Assembly: GCF_037023755.1 (NCBI RefSeq) | Contig: NZ_CP146100.1 | Coordinates: forward strand, 2,358,501 to 2,422,500 | Direction of reading: 5' to 3' | DNA from: Saccharopolyspora sp. SCSIO 74807 | GTDB taxonomy: Bacteria; Actinomycetota; Actinomycetes; Mycobacteriales; Pseudonocardiaceae | DNA: 64,000 nucleotides | Shown here: one piece after another, positions 9,152-20,798 of the stretch | Numbering within the stretch: the first letter of the stretch is position 1 | Layout: every line of letters begins with the position of its first letter | Position numbers and translations under genes: made by a program | Notes under the pieces: model-generated | Told to the model about the DNA's origin: nothing | The model's database searches: none | Seen by the model: the letters and a program-made list of their open reading frames with translations, nothing else

Positions 9152-9165
9152 GAGAACAAGTTCTA
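9152..9165. promoter_or_regulatory. KstR-like operator before hsaA
   Basis: gagaacaagttcta matches TNNAACNNGTTNNA except the first base. It lies 132 bp before the hsaA start, in the 257-bp gap after hsaF. This places hsaADCB under its own operator. Confidence 0.65.
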
Positions 9166-9296
9166 GTGTTGGAGCAGCGTCGTGATCCGCGGAGGAGTGG
9201 TTCGACGACGGTGGTTCCGCTTCGGTCCATCGATTCATCGGCAGAACGAGTTGCACGCCGTGCTCGCGCCGTGCACGAGGAAACGGGAGCGCATGG

Positions 9297-10475
9297 ATGA
9301 GTGACCAGGACGGCCGGCAGGTCATCGACCGGGTGCGGCAGTTGCTCCCGGATCTGCGCGAACGCGCGCAGAAGGCGGAGGACGCCCGCAAGGTCCCCGA
9401 GGAGTCGATCGAGGCGCTGCAGCAGACCGGCTTCTTCAAGCTGCTGCAACCGGCCCGCTACGGCGGCGCCGAAGCCGACCCGGTCGACTTCTACACCGCG
9501 GTCAAGCTGATCGGCAGCGCGTGCGGCTCGACGGGTTGGGTCGCCTCCATCATCGGGGTGCACCCCTGGCACCTCGCGCTGTTCCCGCAGCAGGCGCAGG
9601 ACGACGTGTGGGGCTCGGACTCCGACACGCTGGTCTCCTCGTCGTACGCGCCGATGGGCAAGGCGACGCTCGTCGACGGCGGGTACCGGCTGTCCGGGCG
9701 GTGGAGCTTCTCCTCCGGCTGCGACCACGCGCGGTGGGCGTTCGTCGGCGGGCCCGCCTACAACGCGGCGGGCGAGGCCGTGGACTTCTGCACCTACTTG
9801 TTGCCGCTGGGCGATTACCGCATCGACGACGTGTGGGACACCGTCGGCCTGCGCGGCAGCGGCAGCAACGACATCGTCGTGGACGACGTGTTCATCCCGG
9901 CGCACCGGGCGCTGAGCTTCATGGCCATGTCGAAGACGCAGTGCCCGGGGCACGAGGTGAACACCGCCCCGCTCTACAAACTCCCTTGGGGGACGGTGCA
10001 TCCGACGACGATCACGGCTCCGATCGTCGGCATGGCCCAAGGTGCCTACGACGCGCACGTGGAGCACCAGGGCAAGCGGGTGCGAGCGGCTTACGCGGGC
10101 GAGCGGTCCAAAGAGGACCCGTTCGCGAAGGTGCGGATCGCCGAGGCGGCCAGCGAAATCGATGCCGCCTGGCTGCAGCTGACCCGCAACATCTCCGAGG
10201 AGCTGGAACTGCTGCGGGACGGGCAGGAAGTGCCGATGGCGCTGCGCCTGCGCGCCCGCCGCGACCAGGTCCGCGGCACCGCCAGGGCGATCGAGGCGAT
10301 CGACCGGCTCTTCGAGAACTCCGGCGGCCGCGCGCTGGCCAACGGCACCCCGATCCAGCGGTTCTGGCGGGACGCGCACGCCGGCCGGGTGCACGCGGCC
10401 AACGATCCGGAACGCGCCTACACGATGTTCGGCACCGGCGAATTCGGCTTGCCGGTCAAGGATTCGATGGTGTGA
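9297..10475 (+). CDS. hsaA: 3-HSA hydroxylase, flavin-dependent oxygenase component
   Basis: HsaA ortho-hydroxylates the phenolic secosteroid 3-HSA to the catechol 3,4-DHSA using FMNH2 supplied by HsaB. The 392-aa protein has the acyl-CoA-dehydrogenase-like fold of class D flavin monooxygenases, with GFFKLLQPARYGG, ACGSTGWVASIIGVHPWHLA, WSFSSGCDHARW and VGLRGSGSNDIVVDDVFIP. GGGAG lies seven bases before the ATG. It is followed by a 231-bp gap containing a folded repeat, then hsaD, hsaC and hsaB on the same strand. Usual family length is 390-395 aa. Confidence 0.95.
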   Translation: MSDQDGRQVIDRVRQLLPDLRERAQKAEDARKVPEESIEALQQTGFFKLLQPARYGGAEADPVDFYTAVKLIGSACGSTGWVASIIGVHPWHLALFPQQAQDDVWGSDSDTLVSSSYAPMGKATLVDGGYRLSGRWSFSSGCDHARWAFVGGPAYNAAGEAVDFCTYLLPLGDYRIDDVWDTVGLRGSGSNDIVVDDVFIPAHRALSFMAMSKTQCPGHEVNTAPLYKLPWGTVHPTTITAPIVGMAQGAYDAHVEHQGKRVRAAYAGERSKEDPFAKVRIAEAASEIDAAWLQLTRNISEELELLRDGQEVPMALRLRARRDQVRGTARAIEAIDRLFENSGGRALANGTPIQRFWRDAHAGRVHAANDPERAYTMFGTGEFGLPVKDSMV

Positions 10476-10489
10476 GCCAAATGAGTATT

Positions 10490-10676
10490 GGAAAGTGGTT
10501 TGCGTAGCTGGTTGCGTGGCGGAACCTCAGGCGCCTGCTCGCTGCGGGATCTCCTCCTGAAGTAGCGCCCTACTAGGCGTCGGAGCTGTCCTCGCGAGCA
10601 GACGCCTGAGAACCCGCGGCGGTGCCGGTTGCTCAGGTGGTCGGCGCAAGCGGCTTCGCCGCTTCCTGAACAGAAC
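10490..10676 (-). repeat. Folded intergenic repeat, diverged copy (hsaA-hsaD gap)
   Basis: Read on the minus strand, it aligns over its full length with the repeats at 24716-24905 and 44410-44596. Shared blocks are gagcaaccggcaccg, gggttctcag, ctcgcgaggacagc, gatcccgcagcgag, ctgaggttccgc and ctacgcaaa. Between these blocks the bases differ but the 17-bp central stem (ctcaggcgtctgctcgc with gcgagcaggcgcctgag, one G-T pair) and the first hairpin (aagcggc-gaa-gccgctt) still pair. It lies between two co-directional genes and is antisense to them. Confidence 0.8.
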
Positions 10677-10679
10677 TGA

Positions 10680-13052
<2,373 letters not shown>

Positions 13053-13094
13053 GCTTTCCGCGCGCGGTTGCCTTGCGACCCGCTTGAGAGCGAG

Positions 13095-13151
13095 CGCTCC
13101 GCGGAGCGGATCACCGGCCGTCAGGCCCGAACTTCCGGCCGTGGGCCGGTG
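13095..13151. terminator. Hairpins between convergent hsaB and methyltransferase
   Basis: A palindrome cgctccgcggagcg (13095-13108) is followed by caccggcc and ggccggtg (13112-13151), which can pair around a GC-rich loop. Position between two convergent stop codons suggests bidirectional termination; there is no T run. Confidence 0.45.
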
Positions 13152-13175
13152 AACGCGCCTCCGAGCTCCGTTGGG

Positions 13176-13913
13176 CTACTGCTGCTTGAGCGCGTCGACC
13201 CACAGCAGGGAGCCGTTGCGGTGCGTGTGCACGGTCGCCACTCCTGATGCGTGCAGCACCTCGGCGACCTGTTCCGGGCGCACCGCGTTGGGCCTGGGGA
13301 ACCGACTCGTGAGGTGCTCGATCAGGCTCGCTCCCTGATCGAACAGGCCGCCCGTGGCCAGCACGAGGACGGTCAGGCGTGCGCCCGGTGCGAGCACGCG
13401 GGCGAGTTCGCTCAGCACCGTCAGCGGATCAGGAGTGTTGTGCACCGCGGCGATGCTGGTCACCGCGTCGAAACTGCCGTCGTGGAACGGAAGCCGGCAA
13501 GCATCGGCACGCAGGAAACCGACCTGCGGCGCGTCTTCTGCTTGCACGGCGCGTTCCAGCATCGCAGCGGAGATGTCCACGCCGAGGGCGAGTCCGTCCG
13601 GCCCCACCACGCGGCCGAGCTTGCCGGTGATGTTCCCGGGCCCGCAGCCGACGTCGAGCACCCGCGTGCCTTCGGGCAGCCGGGTCGCCGAGGCGGGAAG
13701 CGTGGTCGCGACCGTGCGGACGAGCGACTGGCCGTAGTCGTAGAGCGCGGAAACGGCCTGCGAGGACCAGATCGCCGCCTTTTCCTCTTGCGGACTGCCC
13801 TGGTCTTCGCCGAGCAGATCGAGGTAGCCGTCGGGTGCCTCTGGGGAGTCCGGTGCCTCCGCGAGCAGCGGCAGGGCGCGGTTCAAGGCGTCCGGAAGCG
13901 CTGTCGAACTCAT
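13176..13913 (-). CDS. Class I SAM-dependent methyltransferase
   Basis: 245-aa methyltransferase of unknown substrate. Motif I is VLDVGCGPGNITGKLG (about residue 84), followed by LGVDISAAMLERA (acidic loop II), then DACRLPFHDGSFDAVTSIAAVHN, as in UbiE/MenG-like small-molecule methyltransferases. The ATG at 13913 begins the conserved protein; the longer open frame upstream lies in sequence that codes better on the other strand. The ribosome site (GGCGGG region) is weak. It faces hsaB and is not obviously part of steroid degradation. Confidence 0.75.
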   Translation of the reverse strand: MSSTALPDALNRALPLLAEAPDSPEAPDGYLDLLGEDQGSPQEEKAAIWSSQAVSALYDYGQSLVRTVATTLPASATRLPEGTRVLDVGCGPGNITGKLGRVVGPDGLALGVDISAAMLERAVQAEDAPQVGFLRADACRLPFHDGSFDAVTSIAAVHNTPDPLTVLSELARVLAPGARLTVLVLATGGLFDQGASLIEHLTSRFPRPNAVRPEQVAEVLHASGVATVHTHRNGSLLWVDALKQQ

Positions 13914-13920
13914 CCCGCCA

Positions 13921-14157
13921 GCCTGCCTGATCGAGTTCGCCGCCGGAACCGTCCCCGGGCGTCGCTGCCCGTCGGAATTCGCGCTCAGCGCGCCGGGCCT
14001 GGATCTGCGCAACATCGTCGGCGGAATGGGCGACTGGAGCAGCCGGCACCTCGACCACATCGAGGCGTCCTGCCACCACTTCGACATCGGACGGTGGCGA
14101 GCACGATTTCCCGTTGGCCATGACTTCGGTAGCCGTACCGCTACCAGCTCGCTGTAG
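13921..14157 (+). pseudogene. Coding-like remnant with no start, family unknown
   Basis: This 300-bp stretch between the divergent methyltransferase and MerR starts holds a plus-strand frame of 78 codons with strongly GC-biased third positions and no good start codon. It reads in part LIEFAAGTVPGRRCPSE and GGMGDWSSRHLDHIEASCHH and ends at TAG 14155-14157. It looks like the 3' end of a lost gene. I do not recognise the family. It could also be chance reading in high-GC DNA. Confidence 0.25.
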
Positions 14158-14185
14158 TGACCGGGGACATTGATCGAGCGCGTTC

Positions 14186-14216
14186 TTGCGTTTGAGCGCA
14201 CTCATACCCCTACCTT
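14186..14216 (+). promoter_or_regulatory. MerR-type promoter with 19-bp spacer and internal dyad
   Basis: TTGCGT (14186-14191) and TACCTT (14211-14216) are separated by 19 bp, the elongated spacing typical of MerR-activated promoters. The spacer contains the dyad TGAG-cgca-CTCA (14193-14204). Transcription would start at about the GTG 14225, giving a leaderless mRNA. Confidence 0.4.
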
Positions 14217-14224
14217 CGGTTGGT

Positions 14225-14689
14225 GTGGAACAAGACGAGGCACTGCGACAGGCCTTACGCCTGGCAGTGGATCCGCCCGGCGGGGTCTCGATCGAGGCTC
14301 TGCGTGAGCTCGCGCGCGATGACGACGCAACCGAGTGGGACATCGCCACAACGGCCAAGCACCTTGGGGTGAACCCCCACACGCTGCGGTACTACGAACG
14401 CATCGGTCTGGTCCACGTCGCCCGGGATGCAGCCGGTCACCGCCGCTACGACGCGCCCGCGGTGCGCCGGCTGGTGTTCCTGACCCGGATGCGCACCTCG
14501 GGCATGCCGATCAGCGACCTGCGCCACTACATCGACCTCGCCGACGCCGACCAAGACACCGTGTCCGAACGCATGGACATGTTGCTGGAGCACCGCGACA
14601 CCTTGCGGTCCCAGATCGCCCAACTACAGCTCGCCCTTGCCACCACCGAGTACAAGATCGCTACCTACCAGGAAGTGCACCAGCTATGA
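14225..14689 (+). CDS. MerR-family transcriptional regulator
   Basis: 154-aa DNA-binding regulator. A winged HTH (DIATTAKHLGVNPHTLRYYE, then GLVHVARDAAGHRRY) is followed by a helical stretch (MRTSGMPISDLRHYIDLA) and a C-terminal coiled coil. There are no metal-binding cysteines, so it resembles small-molecule or stress responders. The GTG 14225 is chosen because it coincides with the expected start point of the 19-bp-spacer promoter; an in-frame TTG 13 codons earlier would lie inside the promoter. It overlaps the next gene by ATGA, so it probably controls itself and that gene. Confidence 0.8.
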   Translation: MEQDEALRQALRLAVDPPGGVSIEALRELARDDDATEWDIATTAKHLGVNPHTLRYYERIGLVHVARDAAGHRRYDAPAVRRLVFLTRMRTSGMPISDLRHYIDLADADQDTVSERMDMLLEHRDTLRSQIAQLQLALATTEYKIATYQEVHQL

Positions 14690-15114
14690 CGAGCACCGCC
14701 CCGCAGCACGACATCAACAGTCCCGACAATCTCGCCCGCCGCCGTCACGGGCAATCGGTCCTGTCCAAGATCGACGGACATCAGGGCGAGGCTGTCATCG
14801 ACTCGCTCGCCGACATCAACCCCGACCTCGGACACCACGTCGCCGCGTTCGCTTTCGGGGACATCTACGACCGACCCGGCCTCGACGCCCGCAGCCGCCA
14901 GCTGGTGACCCTCGGGGTCCTGACCGCTCTAGGGGGATGCGAACCGCAGCTCAAGGTCCACATCGGCGCCGCCCTCAACGTCGGCATCAGCCGCGAGAAA
15001 ATCACCGAAGCGCTCCTGCACGCCGCCGTGTTCTGCGGATTCCCCCGAGCCCTGAACGCGACCTTCGTGGCCCGCGAGGTCTTCGCCGAGCGGGATGATC
15101 CGCTCGGCAGCTGA
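14686..15114 (+). CDS. Carboxymuconolactone decarboxylase-family protein
   Basis: 142-aa protein of the CMD/AhpD-like all-helical family. The core is DIYDRPGLDARSRQLVTLG, then ALGGCEPQLKVHIGAALNVG and ITEALLHAAVFCGFPRALNA. Two separate cysteines are present but no CXXC pair, so peroxidase activity of AhpD type is unlikely; a decarboxylase- or isomerase-like role is possible. Its ATG overlaps the MerR stop (ATGA), a common pairing in actinomycetes in which the MerR protein controls the CMD protein. Confidence 0.8.
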   Translation: MTSTAPQHDINSPDNLARRRHGQSVLSKIDGHQGEAVIDSLADINPDLGHHVAAFAFGDIYDRPGLDARSRQLVTLGVLTALGGCEPQLKVHIGAALNVGISREKITEALLHAAVFCGFPRALNATFVAREVFAERDDPLGS

Positions 15115-15197
15115 TCCTCTCCGTCCCACAGCTACGGGCAACTGGCGCAGGTGGCTGGGTGCCACCCGCACGCTGCCGGGGGAGCCGTTCGGCGCGG

Positions 15198-15425
15198 CTA
15201 CTTCGGGTCGTAGCGGCCGCTCTTCACGGAATCGATGAATTCGGGGATGTTCACGTGCAGCTTGGGGCGGTCGGGGTCTTTGGAGTCGCGGACCCGGCCG
15301 CGCGGATCGGACAATTCGACGCAATTGCTATTGGGGCCGGTATAGCTGGACTTTTGCCAGGAAATCTCGACGCAATTGCCGTTGGGGTTGGAGTGGCTAC
15401 TTTTCTGCCAGTGCACATCGCTCAT
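15198..15425 (-). CDS. DUF397 protein with internally repeated N-terminus
   Basis: 75-aa DUF397 protein. DUF397 proteins pair with XRE-DUF5753 regulators in actinomycetes as small antagonists or antitoxin-like partners (Scr1/Scr2 type). The DUF397 opening (W-QKSS ... NCVE) occurs twice: WQKSSHSNPNGNCVEI and then WQKSSYTGPNSNCVEL. The usual remainder follows (VRDSKDP, FIDSVKSGRY). The second copy resembles the start of the gene just upstream, suggesting slippage or recombination. ATG at 15425 overlaps the previous stop (ATGA). Confidence 0.8.
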   Translation of the reverse strand: MSDVHWQKSSHSNPNGNCVEISWQKSSYTGPNSNCVELSDPRGRVRDSKDPDRPKLHVNIPEFIDSVKSGRYDPK

Positions 15426-15595
15426 TGATCGAACCGTCCGCTCTTTATGGCGTTGAGGAACTCCGGGATGTGCACGTGCAGCTTGGGGCCGCCGGGGTCT
15501 TTGGAGTCGCGGATCTGGCCACGCGGATCGGACAACTCCACGCAGTTGCCGTTGGGGTTGGTGTAGCTAGACTTCTGCCAGCGCATCTCACTCAT
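15422..15595 (-). CDS. DUF397 protein
   Basis: 57-aa DUF397 protein: MSEMRWQKSSYTNPNGNCVE, then GQIRDSKDPGG and a C-terminal FLNAIKSGRFDQ. Its start overlaps the end of the DUF5753 gene by eight bases and its stop overlaps the next DUF397 gene, so the three genes are one translationally coupled unit. Probable small partner of the neighbouring DUF5753 protein. Confidence 0.82.
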   Translation of the reverse strand: MSEMRWQKSSYTNPNGNCVELSDPRGQIRDSKDPGGPKLHVHIPEFLNAIKSGRFDQ

Positions 15596-16172
15596 CTGCC
15601 GTCTCCCACTTCTTCCGGGCTTTCGTGAAGTAGTCTACCGAGTCGGACGAGCTCAAGGCGAAATCACGCATCTTGACCAGTGCTTTGCGGTATTCGCCAA
15701 CATCGTGTTGGTCCGGGACGAATGCTCCGGAACTATAGTGCTCGAAGTGCACGACAGCGGGTACGTTCGCGAAGTCGTAGACGACGAATGGGCCTGCCCA
15801 TCCTGGGTGCCACCCCACTTGCAGAGGGATAACCCGGATCGTGATGTTCGGTTGTCGGGCCATTTCGGTTAGGTGCGTGATTTGAGCGCTCATGATGCGC
15901 GCGGAACCGATCGGCTCGTGCACGACGGCTTCGCTGATCAGCGCCTCGAACGACGCGGGCTCTCGTCTGAGCAGCACCTCATCACGACCCGCGCGGGCCA
16001 TGGTCCGTGCGTCCAGCTCATGGCCGGGCAGGTCGACTTGTTCCAAGATCGCGCGGGTGTAGTCGGCCGTCTGCAACAAGCCCGGCACGCCCATCGGCGA
16101 CCACTCGGTGATCGCCGAAGCCGCGCGTTCACACTCGATCGCGCCCGCCAGCTGTTGCGGGATTCCGGCCAT
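15588..16172 (-). pseudogene. DUF5753 regulator lacking its HTH domain (5'-truncated)
   Basis: The frame encodes the complete ligand/partner domain DUF5753 (VPGLLQTADYTRAIL; EALISEAVVHEPIG; ITIRVIPLQVGWHPG; PAVVHFEHYSSGAF; DYFTKARKKWE). The ~80-residue N-terminal XRE helix-turn-helix expected for this family is absent in all frames. Similarity begins about MAGIPQQLAG, and just upstream the DNA codes on the opposite strand for a different short protein. This suggests a rearrangement junction near 16200-16250 that removed the HTH. ATG 16172 is used for convenience; translation may not occur without the lost 5' end. Confidence 0.6.
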
Positions 16173-16253
16173 GCCCACGGTGAGCCAGCTCGGTCGGATC
16201 AGCGAGCAGAACCGAGCTGCACTCCCGCGGACGCCCCGGAAAATCCGGCACGC

Positions 16254-16451
16254 GTGCGCTACCGCTCGGGCGTCGTCGGCGAAACCAAACGCGTGGTGCA
16301 CATCGCGATGCCGTTGCCGAACGGCGACTTCCACGCACCCTGCGACCTGCGTCTGCCGAGCGCCGACACCGAACTGATCTCAGACCTGCTCGGAATGCCC
16401 TGCATGGCATGCACCCGCGAACTCGCGCTGCGCTCACTTCTCCCCGGGTGA
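16254..16451 (+). CDS. Short hypothetical protein or gene remnant
   Basis: 65-codon frame with strongly GC-biased third positions, encoding RVVHIAMPLPNGDFH, CDLRLPSADTELISDL and GMPCMACTRELALRSLLPG. I do not recognise the family. The closely spaced cysteines (CMAC plus an upstream Cys) could bind a metal. No ribosome-binding site precedes the GTG at 16254, so this may be the 3' end of a gene truncated at the junction that also removed the HTH of the facing DUF5753 gene. The TGA stop lies in the palindromic repeat that follows. Confidence 0.4.
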   Translation: MRYRSGVVGETKRVVHIAMPLPNGDFHAPCDLRLPSADTELISDLLGMPCMACTRELALRSLLPG

Positions 16452-16496
16452 ACGGCCTGTTCGTCCCGCTAGATTGGTCGAACGGTCCGTTCGCTC
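16448..16496 (+). repeat. Intergenic double-hairpin palindrome, copy 2
   Basis: Same architecture as 2747-2795: arms gtgaacggcctgttcg and cgaacggtccgttcgctc around tcccgctagattgg. It lies between convergent coding ends (plus stop 16451, minus fadD3 stop 16519), and its first bases contain the plus-strand TGA. Confidence 0.85.
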
Positions 16497-16518
16497 GGAA
16501 AGCGCGGGGGTGCGTGGC

Positions 16519-18108
16519 TCAGCGCAGCTCGTGCTTGAGGACCTTGCCGCTGGGGTTGCGGGGGAGGCTCGCGCGGAACTCGACGTGGCGGGGCACCTTG
16601 TAGTTCGCCAGGCGTTCGCGGCAGAACTCCAGGACCTCGCGTTCGGTCAGCTCGTGGCCGGGCCGGGGCACCACGTAGACCTTGCCGACCTCGCCGAGGC
16701 GCGCGTCGCCGGTGCCGACCACGGCGTTCTCCGCGACCCCGTCGAGCCTGGCCACTGCTTGCTCCACCTCGGCCGGATAGACGTTGAAGCCGCCGCAGAT
16801 GTACATGTCCTTGAGCCGGTCGGTGATGGTGAGCCGCCCGTGCTCGTCGACCCGGCCGAGGTCGCCGGTGTGCAGCCAGCCGTCCGCGTCGATGGCGCTG
16901 CGGGTCTGCTCGGGCTCGTCGCGGTAGCCGAGCATCGTGTTCGGCCCGCGCAACAGCACCTCGCCCACCGACCCGGCAGGCAGCGAGGCGCCCGAAGGAT
17001 CGGCGATGCGCAGCTCGAAGTCCGAGGTCGGGCGTCCGCACGTGCTCGCCACGGTCTGGTCGTCGTCATCGGGCCGGCACATCGTGGCGACCACGGCTTC
17101 GGTGAGCCCGTAGGCGGTCAGCACCGTGTCGAAGCTCAGCTCCCGCTGCATCCGCTCGACCAGCACCACCGGCACGGACGCGGCACCGGTGACCGCGAGG
17201 CGGAGGCTGGAAAGGTCGTGCGCACTCCGCGCCGGTTCGTCCAAAATGGACTGGTAGATCGTGGGAGGCCCCGGCAGCACGGTGATCCGCTCCCGATGCA
17301 CCAGGCCGAGCACCGCGTGCGTGTCGAAGACCGGCACCGGCACGATCGTCGCCCCGCGCAGCAGGCACACCAGGATCCCCGCCTTGTAGCCGAAACTGTG
17401 GAAGAACGGGTTCACCACCAGGTAGCGATCCGTCCGGTCCAGTTCGCCGCAGGTGGCCCAGGCGTCGGCGACCGCGAGCGCCTGCCGGTGCGTGCTGAGC
17501 ACTCCTTTGCTGCGGCCGGTCGTGCCTGATGTGTAGAGCACGTCGCTCACATCGCCCGCGTCCACCGATTCCGCGGCCTCGTCCACCCGCTCGATCGGCA
17601 CCGAACTCGCGCGGTCGGCGAAATCCGCCCAGTCGTGGCAATCCGCCACCGACGGCTCGGCCGATTCCACCGGTAACCGCAGGACGGTGCGCAGCGACGG
17701 CAGACCTCGCAGACCGTCCTCTTCGGACTCCCGCAGTTCGGCGAGCCGGTCGCGGCCGAGGAAGATCCCCGCCACGACCAGCACTCGCGCACCGCTGCGC
17801 GCCAGCACGTCCCGCGTCTCCACGGCGGTGAACCGGGTGTTGATCGGCGTGACGACCGCGCCGATGTGCAGCGCGGCCAATGCCGCGATGACCCAGTGAT
17901 GCGTGTTCGGCGAGTTGAGCGCCACCCGGTCACCCGGCGAGACGCCCTCGGCGAGGAAGAACCGCGCCAGCCCGCGAACCTGCTCGTGCAGCTCGCGGTA
18001 GGTCAGCCGCACTTCGCGGCCGCCCGAGTGGTCGACCAGCGCCTCCTCGTCGCGGAACCGCTCGGCCGCGCGCGCGAGCGCGGCCGGGATCGTGCCGGGG
18101 GCCGCCAC
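16519..18108 (-). CDS. fadD3: HIP-CoA ligase
   Basis: FadD3 activates the C/D-ring acid HIP (from HsaD) to HIP-CoA, the entry to C/D-ring degradation. The 529-aa ANL-superfamily ligase has the P-loop LYTSGTTGRSKGV, NPFFHSFGYKAGIL, LPGPPTIYQS, and the FadD3-characteristic RLKDMYICGGFNVYPAEVEQ with the terminal SGKVLKHEL lysine. These match M. tuberculosis FadD3 closely. In mycobacteria fadD3 is in the KstR2 regulon; here it lies 3 bp after fadA5, in a KstR-type operon. A palindromic repeat follows its stop. Confidence 0.9.
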   Translation of the reverse strand: MAAPGTIPAALARAAERFRDEEALVDHSGGREVRLTYRELHEQVRGLARFFLAEGVSPGDRVALNSPNTHHWVIAALAALHIGAVVTPINTRFTAVETRDVLARSGARVLVVAGIFLGRDRLAELRESEEDGLRGLPSLRTVLRLPVESAEPSVADCHDWADFADRASSVPIERVDEAAESVDAGDVSDVLYTSGTTGRSKGVLSTHRQALAVADAWATCGELDRTDRYLVVNPFFHSFGYKAGILVCLLRGATIVPVPVFDTHAVLGLVHRERITVLPGPPTIYQSILDEPARSAHDLSSLRLAVTGAASVPVVLVERMQRELSFDTVLTAYGLTEAVVATMCRPDDDDQTVASTCGRPTSDFELRIADPSGASLPAGSVGEVLLRGPNTMLGYRDEPEQTRSAIDADGWLHTGDLGRVDEHGRLTITDRLKDMYICGGFNVYPAEVEQAVARLDGVAENAVVGTGDARLGEVGKVYVVPRPGHELTEREVLEFCRERLANYKVPRHVEFRASLPRNPSGKVLKHELR

Positions 18109-18111
18109 GCC

Positions 18112-19422
<1,311 letters not shown>

Positions 19423-19455
19423 TTACTTTTCGAGATCACTGTGGTTCCGTTCACA

Positions 19456-19469
19456 TAGAACAAGTTCTC
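19456..19469. promoter_or_regulatory. KstR-like operator, cyp125 side
   Basis: tagaacaagttctc matches the KstR consensus except the last base, 37 bp before the cyp125 start. With 19313-19326 it gives each divergent gene its own operator. Confidence 0.7.
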
Positions 19470-19505
19470 ACTGAGATCCCGTGGATCCGACCGCAGGAGG
19501 TTGCC

Positions 19506-20732
19506 GTGGTCGCGCCCCGCATCCCCGCCGGCTTCGACTTCACCGACCCAGACCTCTACGCCCACCGAGTGCCGATGGAGGAGTTCGCCGAACTCCGCCG
19601 GACCGCCCCGGTGTGGTGGAACCCGCTGCCGCACGGGAAGGCCGGGTACGACGACGACGGCTACTGGGTGGTCAGCAAGCACGCGGACGTCCGGGAGGTG
19701 TCCCGCCGCAGCGACGTGTTCTCCTCCTGGAAGAACACCGCGATCACCCGCTTCAACGACGAGATGAGCCGCGATCAGATCGAGATGCAGCGGCTGATCC
19801 TGCTGAACATGGACCCGCCGGAGCACACCAAGCTGCGCGGCATCGTCTCCCGCGGCTTCACCCCGAGGGCGATCAACAACCTGCGGGACGCGCTCAACGA
19901 GCGGGCCGAGAAGATCGTCAGCACCGCGCTGGCCGGCGAGACCGGGGACTTCGTCACCGACGTCGCGTGCGAGCTGCCGCTGCAGGCGATCGCGGAACTG
20001 CTGGGCATCCCGCAGGAGCACCGCAAGGACATCTTCGACTGGTCCAACCAGATGGTGTCCTACGACGACCCGGAGTACGAGATCGAGCCGGTCACCGCAG
20101 CGACCGAACTGCTCGGTTACAGCATGAACATGGCCGAGCAGCGCCGCGGTTGTCCGATGGACGACATCGTCACGAAACTGGTGCAGGCCGACGTCGACGG
20201 GCACGCGCTCACCGACGACGAGTTCGGGTTCTTCGTGCTGCTGCTGGCCGTTGCGGGCAACGAGACCACGCGCAACGCGATCACCCACGGCATGCGCGCC
20301 TTGCTGGAGAACCCGCAGCAGTGGGAGCACTACAAGGCCGAACGGCCATCGACCGCCGCCGACGAGATCGTGCGGTGGGCGACTCCGGTGATGTCCTTCC
20401 AGCGCACCGCGCTCGCGGACACCGAGCTGCGCGGGGTGCCGATCAAGGAGGGCCAGCGGGTCGCGATGTTCTACAGCTCGGCGAACTTCGACCCGGAGGT
20501 CTTCGACTCGCCGGAGAAGTTCGACATCACCCGGGACCCGAATCCGCACGTCGGGTTCGGTGGCACTGGCGCGCATTACTGCCTCGGGGCCAATCTGGCG
20601 AAGCTGGAGATCGACCTGATGTTCCAGGCGATCGCGGAGCAGATGCCGGACATCACCAAGGCCGGTGAGCCGCGGCGGCTGCGTTCGGGCTGGCTCAACG
20701 GGATCAAGGAGTTCCAGGTCAAGTACCGCTGA
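19506..20732 (+). CDS. cyp125: Steroid C26 monooxygenase CYP125
   Basis: CYP125 oxidises the terminal methyl of the cholesterol side chain to the C26 acid, the entry point for CoA activation and beta-oxidation. The 408-aa P450 shows GFDFTDPDLYAHRVPMEEF at the N-terminus (as in CYP125A1), the I-helix AGNETTRNAITHG, the E-x-x-R region, and the heme loop FGGTGAHYCLGANLA with Cys359. The GTG at 19506 has GCAGGAGG upstream with a five-base spacer; the extended open frame runs into the operator region and is rejected. A strong terminator follows the stop. Confidence 0.95.
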   Translation: MVAPRIPAGFDFTDPDLYAHRVPMEEFAELRRTAPVWWNPLPHGKAGYDDDGYWVVSKHADVREVSRRSDVFSSWKNTAITRFNDEMSRDQIEMQRLILLNMDPPEHTKLRGIVSRGFTPRAINNLRDALNERAEKIVSTALAGETGDFVTDVACELPLQAIAELLGIPQEHRKDIFDWSNQMVSYDDPEYEIEPVTAATELLGYSMNMAEQRRGCPMDDIVTKLVQADVDGHALTDDEFGFFVLLLAVAGNETTRNAITHGMRALLENPQQWEHYKAERPSTAADEIVRWATPVMSFQRTALADTELRGVPIKEGQRVAMFYSSANFDPEVFDSPEKFDITRDPNPHVGFGGTGAHYCLGANLAKLEIDLMFQAIAEQMPDITKAGEPRRLRSGWLNGIKEFQVKYR

Positions 20733-20741
20733 GGCGAAGCG

Positions 20742-20777
20742 AAAGCGCGGCACCGGGAGTTCCGGTGCCGCGCTTTT
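20742..20777 (+). terminator. Intrinsic terminator of cyp125
   Basis: A perfect 15-bp stem (aaagcgcggcaccgg / ccggtgccgcgcttt) with a 5-base loop ends in TTTT, 9 bp after the cyp125 stop. It faces a convergent gene and can act in both directions. Confidence 0.85.
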
Positions 20778-20798
20778 CGTTGGATCGGCTTCGCCGGG

